This document shows positions 5,219 through 10,747 of a stretch of DNA of 10,747 nucleotides, one piece after another; position 1 is the first letter of the stretch, and each line of letters opens with the position of its first letter. Below the pieces are notes generated by a model. That model had not been told where the DNA came from. It searched no databases and saw nothing but the letters and a program-made list of their open reading frames with translations. This DNA comes from Pseudomonadota bacterium (GTDB lineage Bacteria; Pseudomonadota; Gammaproteobacteria; Burkholderiales; Burkholderiaceae_D), in the NCBI GenBank assembly GCA_023409175.1, contig JAEYIG010000123.1, positions 1-10,747 on the forward strand, written 5' to 3'. A program made the translations under genes and the position numbers.

Positions 5219-6263
5219 CGAAAGCGCCAAAACACTGTCACTGGCGATCAATGCAGACTGGACGGCGACGGAGGGTGCGGCAAAGATCCTGAACAGGCCG
5301 GAACTGTCAGAAGTGGCAATGACTGGGAACTATGGAGATTTGACGGGAAAGCCGGAGAATCTGGCGACGGTCGGTGATATAGCTGATTTGCAGGTGGAGA
5401 TGGCCAAACGGGGCACTCCGGTTGGTAGCATCGAATACTTTGCGATGGCTATCCCTCCAGCAGGTTACCTCATTGCCAACGGGGCGGCTGTGGGTAGAAG
5501 TACCTTTCCGGAGCTGTTTGATGCGATCGGGACGATTTTCGGGGATGGGGACGGAGAAACGACGTTCAATCTCCCCAACCTGATGGACCGGTTCGCTCAG
5601 GGCAGCACGACGCCGGGGCAGAAGATTGAGGCGGGGTTGCCAAATGTCACTGGAACTATATACACATTCGGCGCGGTTTTACCAGAGGGGCACGATGGTG
5701 TTACTTATCAAGATTCTGCGCTTTATCCTGTGTTTGATCCTCTGCCAGCCGCTACTACTTGGACAGGAGGGGTATATCCTGACAATATTGGTATTGATTT
5801 GAGTAGAAATAATCCGATTTACGGCGCATCCAATACCGTCCAACCCCCTGCATTGACACTCTTGCCATGCATCAAAGCGTTTGATGCTGCAACCAATCCC
5901 GGACTAATCGACATTACCGGGCTGGCAAATGATGTTACCGATCTGTCTGCAAACAAACTCGACAAGACGAGCGATGGCATAACCGTCAAATACGTGACCG
6001 AAACATTTAACGACAACACAAACTGGTATCGGAAATGGTCGGATGGATGGCTTGAGCAGGGAGGGAAAATACCAGCGGGCAACGGAACTTATACTTTTCT
6101 AGTGCCCTTTTCTGATGCTAACTACAGCATTGTCACGACAGGGGATTACTCGTTTAATGGCGGTGACAATCACATTCGCAGTATATCTGCATTAAATTTT
6201 GTGTATCAAAATATATTTACAACGATTCCGTTCCGATTTTACGCGTGTGGTCAAGGAGCTTAA
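4851..6263 (+). CDS. Long tail fibre protein B (collar domain)
   Basis: Start 4851 matches the MAQPPAYNREKNF start of the paralogue at 2833, giving 470 residues. AGGAGG lies at 4833-4838, rather far (12 bases), and AGGA at 4845-4848 is close, so initiation may depend on coupling with the gene ending at 4846. Residues 1-85 are the anchor and 88-128 the Ala/Ser-rich coiled coil. Residues about 190-250 are a phage tail-collar domain (VGSIEYFAM, PPAGYLIANGAAVGRSTFPELFDAIGT, then NLPNLMDRFAQGS). A variable region follows. Residues about 380-470 resemble the gp53-like fibre C-terminal domain (YRKWSDGWLEQGGKIPAGNGTYTFLVPFSDANYSI). It would bind the host receptor, probably as a trimer. The 5650-6263 part is visibly more A/T-rich than the anchor, which suggests that the tip was exchanged. 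Confidence 0.88.
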   Translation: MAQPPAYNREKNFTLNSGRETDHAALNAELDRAANSINDIRSNLAILQADDGKLRPAVVTSDSISHELRVSLVEGVVMDAQKMLDRSLAAADSSSASALAAKASEERAASSSARAADSAEKAAESAKTLSLAINADWTATEGAAKILNRPELSEVAMTGNYGDLTGKPENLATVGDIADLQVEMAKRGTPVGSIEYFAMAIPPAGYLIANGAAVGRSTFPELFDAIGTIFGDGDGETTFNLPNLMDRFAQGSTTPGQKIEAGLPNVTGTIYTFGAVLPEGHDGVTYQDSALYPVFDPLPAATTWTGGVYPDNIGIDLSRNNPIYGASNTVQPPALTLLPCIKAFDAATNPGLIDITGLANDVTDLSANKLDKTSDGITVKYVTETFNDNTNWYRKWSDGWLEQGGKIPAGNGTYTFLVPFSDANYSIVTTGDYSFNGGDNHIRSISALNFVYQNIFTTIPFRFYACGQGA

Positions 6264-6266
6264 AAA

Positions 6267-6776
6267 ATGATCAGAACCCAAATTCAAAAACCGATAAAAG
6301 ACTACGAAAAATATACGGAAGCGGCACTGTGGTGCAACGCCAACGAAGCCAAGATCGAAGATAAGGGTGAGCATTACGAAGTCGTTGCCTTGCCTGAAAC
6401 GACATTGGAAGAAGCCAGACAGGCAAAACTGACTGAACTGAATGCCGCGTTTTCAGAGGCATCGGATAAGGCCTGCTGTCTCTCGGCTGCCGGTTTTGTC
6501 ATTGATGCCAATGAGATCGCAAACCGCAATATCGAAGGGCTGATACTTGTTCTGGCAGAAGGTGAAAATACCGTGTTCCGTGCTTATGACAACAGTTTTC
6601 ATGAAGTGACACGGGAACAGATCGAAACGATGAGGAGAGAAATTGTCGTCAATTCACAGCGGCTGTATCGCCAGAAGTGGCAGTTTGAGGCGGATATCGA
6701 AGTGGCAGGCTCCATTGAAGAGCTGGACGGCATGGAATTCAGTTTTGACGAGGTGAATGATGGGCAGACGGCTTAA
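6267..6776 (+). CDS. Tail-fibre accessory protein B, DUF4376-like
   Basis: The product has 169 residues and starts three bases after the fibre B stop. An N-terminal header (MIRTQIQKPIKDYEKYTEAALWCNANEA) is followed by VVALPETTLEEARQAKLTELNAAFSEASDKACCLSAAGFVIDANEIANRNIEGLI. The latter has the arrangement of the DUF4376 domain found in phage proteins next to fibres: a KL.ELN.AF helix, a small loop with the sequence 'GF.IDA.E.A..NI.GL', and later helices. It contains LALAEG-like and FHEVTREQIETMRREIVVNSQRLYRQKW segments. The last 20 bases overlap the next gene. It would serve fibre B as the gene at 4334 serves cassette A. Assembly or chaperone activity is inference. Confidence 0.75.
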   Translation: MIRTQIQKPIKDYEKYTEAALWCNANEAKIEDKGEHYEVVALPETTLEEARQAKLTELNAAFSEASDKACCLSAAGFVIDANEIANRNIEGLILVLAEGENTVFRAYDNSFHEVTREQIETMRREIVVNSQRLYRQKWQFEADIEVAGSIEELDGMEFSFDEVNDGQTA

Positions 6777-7011
6777 GCAAATTCCCATTGCGATAGACCA
6801 GCTTGTGAATACGCTCTTCGGTGGCTGGGCTGACGAGACGATTTCCTCGGCAGCATGGCGCAAGCACGATGAAGGGAACGGATGGCGTTTTCTACGTTGC
6901 CTGATCGACTGCATTTTCTTCTGGCAGGCCGATCATTGCAGGATGGCGTATGAATCCGAGATAAAACGCAAACAGTTGCCGGAAGAGTTGAGGGGAGGGT
7001 GCGATGAATGA
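6757..7011 (+). CDS. Small conserved phage protein (UvrD-mislabelled type)
   Basis: This gene encodes up to 84 residues. Two adjacent ATGs are possible (6757 and 6760), and the GAGGTG box (6750-6755) suits 6760 better. The sequence PIAIDQLVNTLFGGWADETISSAAWR...FLRCLIDCIFFWQADHCRMAYESEIKRKQLPEEL belongs to a small family frequent in proteobacterial phages. From memory, its members are often given helicase or pseudouridine-synthase names in databases. None of the Walker or helicase motifs is present and the size rules out such an enzyme. Trp- and Cys-rich helices suggest a compact soluble or membrane-edge protein. It overlaps the DUF4376 gene by 20 bases and the next gene by eight. The function is unknown. 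Confidence 0.75.
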   Translation: MMGRRLKQIPIAIDQLVNTLFGGWADETISSAAWRKHDEGNGWRFLRCLIDCIFFWQADHCRMAYESEIKRKQLPEELRGGCDE

Positions 7012-7198
7012 ATCGTCGGTGATGTTCTGGCAGGTCATGCTGGTTTTGCAGATCCGTCTGGCGGCAGGGATTTCAGGGCTTGTTGCCGGAATGGTGAAGG
7101 GTTTGAAGTGCAGGTTTCTTATGAAACGGAAAAAGCTGGCAGAGCGCCTTGAAAGCCCGTGCCTCGCGTCGAAACTGGTGAAAGGGGAACAGGTATGA
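7004..7198 (+). CDS. Small hydrophobic phage protein
   Basis: This gene encodes 64 residues with an excellent start site (GGGGAGG at 6992-6998, five bases before ATG). Its stop overlaps the next start as ATGA, so it is embedded in a coupled gene chain. Residues about 5-32 are hydrophobic (MFWQVMLVLQ.RLAAGISGLVAGMVKGL) with one arginine near the middle, followed by a basic segment MKRKKLAERL. The 'RLAAG..GL..G' part recalls the first helix of small phage holins, but only one possible membrane segment is visible where most holins have two or three. It could be a holin fragment, a small virion membrane protein or a translational coupling ORF. Confidence 0.55.
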   Translation: MNESSVMFWQVMLVLQIRLAAGISGLVAGMVKGLKCRFLMKRKKLAERLESPCLASKLVKGEQV

Positions 7199-7893
7199 AT
7201 GGTTTGATCCAGAGACACCGGACGCTGGGCGAATTGCTGGCTGAACTGAAAGCCCGGCTGGGTTTTGTGGCTCAGGGGCCAGCGTCGAACAATAACAATC
7301 CGGTCATGATTTCGTTTTTGCAGGAAGCGCACGATTATGTCTATGACCAGCTGAATCCGACGCCGATGCGCAAAAAGACGGTCATTACGCTGGAGCAGGG
7401 CTCGTTTCTTTATGACTGGCATAACGACCTTGAGGATGAGGATGTCGATCCGGGTCTGATCCTGTCGGTCTGGATTGTCGACGGGGATACCCGGACACGA
7501 CTGGAACAGGGAATTTCGGAAGCTGACCGGGAAGACGCAAGCCGTGCGGTTCCGGTAAGGTATGAAACCCTGAACGGGCAAATCGAATTGTGGCCGATTC
7601 CTGACCGGCCTTATGGCCTGCTGGTGGAATATATCGCGTCAAAGCCCCGTTTTACGCAGTCGTCTGACCGTCCGGGCGTGTCGGACAGGCTTGTCCTCCT
7701 GTATGCGATTGCCAACGCGAAGGCGCATTTCCGTCATCCGGATTCCCAGTCGGTTGCCGTGTTGTTCAATACGAAACTCCGGCTGGAAAAGATCAAACAG
7801 CATGAAAACCGGCGTTTTTTCCTGAACGGCCAGTATCCAAAAGGCCGGACGGTCACGGGTTCGGATGGCATTTACCGTTTCGTACCGGAGTAG
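7195..7893 (+). CDS. Head-tail adaptor protein
   Basis: Start ATG 7195 is preferred (AAAGGGGA seven bases before, ATGA overlap), giving 232 residues. A GTG at 7159 would add 12 residues inside the previous gene. The N-terminal helices (TLGELLAELKARLGF, NPVMISFLQEAHDYVYDQL) are followed by a central beta part with YETLNGQIELWPIPDRPYGLLVEYIASKP (about 124-151). Then come helical RLVLLYAIANAKAHFRHPDSQSVAVLFNTKLRLEKIK and NGQYPKGRTV. The E-L-W-P-x-P-D...L-V-E-Y block followed by an Asp/Arg 'D-R-L-V-L-Y-A-I-A-N-A-K-A-H' helix is typical of podovirus adaptors that ring the portal and hold the tail (P22 gp4/T7 gp11 role). It sits just before the tail hub gene, as expected. Confidence 0.75.
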   Translation: MNGLIQRHRTLGELLAELKARLGFVAQGPASNNNNPVMISFLQEAHDYVYDQLNPTPMRKKTVITLEQGSFLYDWHNDLEDEDVDPGLILSVWIVDGDTRTRLEQGISEADREDASRAVPVRYETLNGQIELWPIPDRPYGLLVEYIASKPRFTQSSDRPGVSDRLVLLYAIANAKAHFRHPDSQSVAVLFNTKLRLEKIKQHENRRFFLNGQYPKGRTVTGSDGIYRFVPE

Positions 7894-7896
7894 GCC

Positions 7897-9333
7897 ATGA
7901 CGACGATTACGTTTAACAAGTTCGATCTGGGAATCGACTTGCGCAAATCGGCGGCGGTATCGGATGCCAACCGTTTGCGTGAAATGAAAAACGCTTATGT
8001 CACGACTGGTCTGGCGACGGCAAAACGGCCGGGACTGACGAAAATCGCGACGCTGGAGACGGGGACGAAAGGGCTGGTAGCTGCGCTGGGCAAGCTGCAT
8101 ACGTTTTATGGTGGGGTTGACGCGATAGAACATGCCGATCCGCTGTTTCATGCGTGCAGGCTGGTATGCGGCGAAGAGGTGACGGATGACGAGACCAGTG
8201 AGACGTCTTATGCGCCGGTGTACAAGGAAGTGACGGATATCCATTATGTGGATGTGTTCAATGGCTATCTGTATGTTTCCGCGCAGCATGGCGATATATG
8301 CCGGCACCATTACCTGAACGGGAGCGAGGTGACCCGGATAACGGATGCGAATTGCCCTCATACGAGTGCCGTCATCAAGACGGCATCGAAAATGTTCGCG
8401 ATTTCTCCGGACGGCTCGACGGTACGTTATTCCAAGACGGGTGATCCGACCATCTGGACGGAAAAGGACGATGCGGGGTTTTTGCCGACGGGCCTGAATG
8501 CGCTGGGTAACCGTGAAGCGAAAGCGCTCGGACTGTACCGGAGCAAACTGGTCGTTTTGATGCGTGACGGGGCGCAGGTCTGGTATGCCGATCCGGACCC
8601 GACGGCGATGAGCCTTGAAGAGACGGTCGAAAACGTGGGGACGTCTTTCCCGCAATCGCTGGCTACCGTGGCAGGCGACCTGTATTTCCTGTCGGATTTC
8701 GGTTTCCGTTCGATCACGACACAGCAACTGGTTTCCAGGCTGGATGACCTGGATATCGGTTCGCCTATAGATACGCTGGTCAGACCTGTCCTGCAACAGC
8801 TCAAGGGCACTCCCAAAGCCGTTTATTTCTACGGGACTGGCCAGTATCTCTGTGCCATGGACCGGCAGATGTTTGTCTATTCCGTCTCGCGCACGTCGCA
8901 GATCGCGGCCTGGAGCCGGTATGAATTGCCGGTGACGGTGGACGCCATGGATGAATTGAACGGTGTGCTGTATATCCGAAGCGGTGACGATGTGTACAAG
9001 CTGGACGAGGAGGCGCATACGGATGACGGGCAGGAATATGAAGTCATGCTTGAATTGCCTTATATGAATTTCAAGACGCCCGGGGTGTTGAAGCGGATTT
9101 ACGGCATTGACCTGGTGATGCAGGGGGAATGTTTTTTTTCGATGGGATTCGATGTCCGCAACCATGAGGCCGTCACGGATGAGGTGAGGGTGGTCGGGAA
9201 TACGTATGGGGGAGGCCTGATCCCGATGGAAGTCGCGGGGACGGAATTCGCGCCGCGTTTCAGGAACGTCACTGACCAGCCGTTCCAGCTTGATGCCCTG
9301 ACGATTTATTACGAATCGCTGGGGGTCTTGTGA
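7897..9333 (+). CDS. Tail hub/nozzle (stabilisation) protein
   Basis: The 478-residue product starts three bases after the adaptor stop, with GGAG (7887-7890) upstream. Residues 30-47 carry MKNAYVTTGLATAKRPGL, the G-L-x-x-x-K-R-P-G-L strand pattern near the N-terminus of phage tail hub proteins. The following repeated short strands (LHTFYGG, VDVFNGYLYVSAQHGD, TASKMFAISPDGSTVRYSKTGDPTIW, LVVLMRDGAQVWYADPDP, GDLYFLSDFGFRSI, MFVYSVSRTSQIAAWSRYELP, GVLYIRSGDDVYKLD) look like beta-propeller blades. This layout is known for the P22 gp10/T7 gp12 role, the conduit closing the short tail. The end (LDALTIYYESLGVL) overlaps the next gene through a shared GTGA. Confidence 0.8.
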   Translation: MTTITFNKFDLGIDLRKSAAVSDANRLREMKNAYVTTGLATAKRPGLTKIATLETGTKGLVAALGKLHTFYGGVDAIEHADPLFHACRLVCGEEVTDDETSETSYAPVYKEVTDIHYVDVFNGYLYVSAQHGDICRHHYLNGSEVTRITDANCPHTSAVIKTASKMFAISPDGSTVRYSKTGDPTIWTEKDDAGFLPTGLNALGNREAKALGLYRSKLVVLMRDGAQVWYADPDPTAMSLEETVENVGTSFPQSLATVAGDLYFLSDFGFRSITTQQLVSRLDDLDIGSPIDTLVRPVLQQLKGTPKAVYFYGTGQYLCAMDRQMFVYSVSRTSQIAAWSRYELPVTVDAMDELNGVLYIRSGDDVYKLDEEAHTDDGQEYEVMLELPYMNFKTPGVLKRIYGIDLVMQGECFFSMGFDVRNHEAVTDEVRVVGNTYGGGLIPMEVAGTEFAPRFRNVTDQPFQLDALTIYYESLGVL

Positions 9334-9764
9334 GATCGCATTTTTATCTGGACGCGACAGAACTGGAGCAGGACTGGGCCCGGATTGGGCCGCTTTTCGA
9401 TTCGGTCGTTTGCCGTGCGGTTCACGGTGAATTCGACGGCAACGATTTGAAAGAAATGGCCCTGTCGGGAGAGATTGTTATCGGGGCGTTTTTTGCTGAC
9501 GATGGAGAAATGCTGCTGGCTTTCGCTTTTGAGTTCCGGTTTTATCCGAAGAAAACGGCGATCAATATCCTGGCGCTGGGAGGAAAGCGGATGGAGTCGG
9601 TCTTTTCAGGATTTCTGGACCAGTTCAAAGACTGGGCGGCGGCGACCGGAGCCGATTTCCTGGAAGCGTCGTGCTCTGAAGGCATGTCGAGAATGCTCGC
9701 GAAATACGGTTATGTGAAAACTTACCAGCAGTTGAGGCTGGATTTGAAGAGAGGAGGAGAATGA
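9330..9764 (+). CDS. GNAT-fold protein in the tail module
   Basis: This gene encodes 144 residues from GTG 9330 (GTGA overlap with the hub stop). The pattern is that of an N-acetyltransferase fold: SGEIVIGAFF....LLAFAFEFRFYPKKTAINILALGG (two strands), an amphipathic helix FSGFLDQFKDWAAATG, ADFLEASCSE, then the typical final turn MSRMLAKYGYVKTYQQLRLDL. The acetyl-CoA loop, usually Q/R-x-x-G-x-G/A, reads GGKRMESVFSGF (84-95) and is not a good match, so activity is doubtful. Similar small GNAT-like proteins are known next to podovirus tail genes. It may modify or simply bind a virion protein. The function is not established from sequence. Confidence 0.7.
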   Translation: MRSHFYLDATELEQDWARIGPLFDSVVCRAVHGEFDGNDLKEMALSGEIVIGAFFADDGEMLLAFAFEFRFYPKKTAINILALGGKRMESVFSGFLDQFKDWAAATGADFLEASCSEGMSRMLAKYGYVKTYQQLRLDLKRGGE

Positions 9765-10682
9765 ATGATATTTTCCAAACACAGTGGTTATTCTCCTGAT
9801 GGGCGGCGTTTGTGCCACAAGGGAGGCGATGGCGGCGCTTCGGCCATGCGTCGTCAGGAAGAGGAAAGGCAGGCAAGGATCAATGCCGCGATCAAGGCGA
9901 TCAACGACATTTTCGATCCGCCTTCTTACAAACAGGGCACCAATGCGGCGACCGAGTTTGACCCGAACAAGACTTACTACAATAAGGATGGATCGGTTTT
10001 TGACGGGAAACGGAAATACAGCTCCAATTCGAATAGCCGTTACGACCAGTTCGTCGGCAACTTCGTCAATACCATAAACCAGGCTGATACCGACATCGCG
10101 TCATGGGATATGGACAAGATCAACAAGGCCATTGCCAACGGTGAATTGTATAGCGATATTGAAACTGTCCAGCCTGAAAACAAGCGTGAAAAGCTGTATG
10201 GGGAACAGCGGGATGCCGTTTACGAGATCAATTCCAAAGATGTGAACCGGCAGTACGGGGATGCGGAAAAGACCAACCGTTTCGGGCTGGCCCGTAATGG
10301 CCTGATGGGAGGCTCGGCTGACGTCGATTCGAATGCCCGTTTGCAGGAAATCACCAATGAGGGGCTGGTCAAGGCGGGTGGGATTGCCGATAACGCTTCG
10401 GCCAGTCTCAGGGCTGCCGATGAAACCGCCCGGCAGAACCTGATTTCAATGGCCCAGTCCGGGATTGATACCGGTACGGCAGCGCAAATGGCCAATAAGC
10501 AACTTGAGTCGAGTTCGCAAAAAGCGGCCGGTGATCGCGCCGGGTCATCTATCGGGAACCTTTTCGGAGACCTGTCTCAGGCTTATCTGAGAAACTCGGC
10601 GCAGGCCGTCAATCCGAATACCTTTACCGGGAATGGTTATACGGGCGGCAATTCCGTCAGGAAAACGTATAGCGGAAGTTAA
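9765..10682 (+). CDS. Probable internal virion (ejection) protein
   Basis: The 305-residue product starts at ATG 9765 with GGAGGAG (9752-9758) six bases before. An ATG at 9761 is out of frame. The start HKGGDGGASAMRRQEEERQARINAAIKAINDIFDP is a familiar opening for podovirus inner virion proteins (GGxGGAS...RRQEE..R...I..A...I..IF). Next come FDPNKTYYNKDGSVFDGKRK, helical LYGEQRDAVYEINSKDVNRQYGDAEKTNRFGLARNGLMGGSADVD and a long Ala/Gln/Ser-rich helical half. It ends with a Gly/Asn/Thr-rich tail. There is no signal peptide or transmembrane segment. It would be packed in the head and ejected with the DNA. The role is inferred from likeness and position after the hub gene. Confidence 0.7.
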   Translation: MIFSKHSGYSPDGRRLCHKGGDGGASAMRRQEEERQARINAAIKAINDIFDPPSYKQGTNAATEFDPNKTYYNKDGSVFDGKRKYSSNSNSRYDQFVGNFVNTINQADTDIASWDMDKINKAIANGELYSDIETVQPENKREKLYGEQRDAVYEINSKDVNRQYGDAEKTNRFGLARNGLMGGSADVDSNARLQEITNEGLVKAGGIADNASASLRAADETARQNLISMAQSGIDTGTAAQMANKQLESSSQKAAGDRAGSSIGNLFGDLSQAYLRNSAQAVNPNTFTGNGYTGGNSVRKTYSGS

Positions 10683-10703
10683 TGAGAGAATAAGGAGAAC
10701 ATC

Positions 10704-10747
10704 ATGTGGGGAGCAATCTTGGCGCTTGTCGCATCGGCAGCGCTGGA
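10704..10747 (+). CDS. Start of next virion gene (cut by window edge)
   Basis: An ATG 21 bases after the previous stop has AAGGAGAA (10692-10699) before it and is open to the window end. The visible start MWGAILALVASAAL is small and hydrophobic, as seen at the beginning of many small podovirus internal virion proteins. Only about 14 codons are present, so the identity is a guess. Confidence 0.5.
   Translation, partial: MWGAILALVASAAL

Noticed and set aside
5640..6263. Diversity-generating retroelement target in fibre B (as in Bordetella phage BPP-1)
   Set aside because: No reverse transcriptase, no template repeat and no C-type-lectin-like variable end is visible in the window; the C-terminus fits a gp53-like fibre domain instead.
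6757..7011. Helicase function for the 84-residue protein
   Set aside because: No Walker A/B or helicase motif and far too short; the database-style name seems to be a propagated error.
7639..9165. Very long minus-strand open frame (508 codons) opposite the adaptor and hub genes
   Set aside because: Its product is Arg/His/Gln-rich without any domain-like pattern, it has no ribosome site, and it mirrors the codon bias of the clear plus-strand genes; an antisense shadow.

Overview
The window holds part of the virion-structure module of a tailed phage, most likely a prophage of a short-tailed (podovirus) type, in a Gram-negative proteobacterium. The balanced base composition, the Sec signal peptide, the strong Shine-Dalgarno sites and the resemblance of several proteins to Bordetella BPP-1-like and other Burkholderiales podovirus proteins suggest a betaproteobacterial host. 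The host assignment is inference from protein style, not from any marker gene.

Left end (1-850): a doubtful, edge-truncated minus-strand reading frame and a plus-strand gene for a small exported protein (194-709), followed by two terminator-like hairpins. No portal, terminase, protease or scaffold gene lies immediately before the capsid gene, so the exported gene looks like an independent cargo ('moron') or junction gene.

Leader (about 850-1345): roughly 500 bases with no credible gene. It carries an inverted repeat, two copies of a ten-base GGGTTGACAG box, and an array of four small hairpins. The hairpins share an almost invariant loop (G-T-[C/T]-GCGTC) while their stems change in a paired way. 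This array, just upstream of the major capsid gene, is the most unusual element in the window.

Structural operon (1346 to the right edge, all plus strand): major capsid protein, a perfect 11-bp hairpin, then a small capsid-adjacent protein. Two tandem tail-fibre cassettes follow. Cassette A is a short fibre (2833-3594), a protein with two InlB-type B-repeats (3591-4337) and an accessory protein (4334-4846). Cassette B is a long collar-domain fibre (4851-6263) and a DUF4376-type accessory protein (6267-6776). Both fibres share nearly the same N-terminal virion anchor, and the DNA repeat lies exactly 2,018 bases apart without indels. Next come two small phage genes, the head-tail adaptor, the tail hub/nozzle protein, a GNAT-fold protein, a probable internal (ejection) protein, and the first codons of another small virion gene cut by the window edge.

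Most genes from the first fibre onward are joined by ATGA or GTGA overlaps or gaps of a few bases, which indicates one translationally coupled late transcript. The capsid, adaptor, hub and internal proteins build the particle and its DNA-delivery channel. The two fibre cassettes supply two alternative or cooperating receptor-binding ends on one shared anchor.
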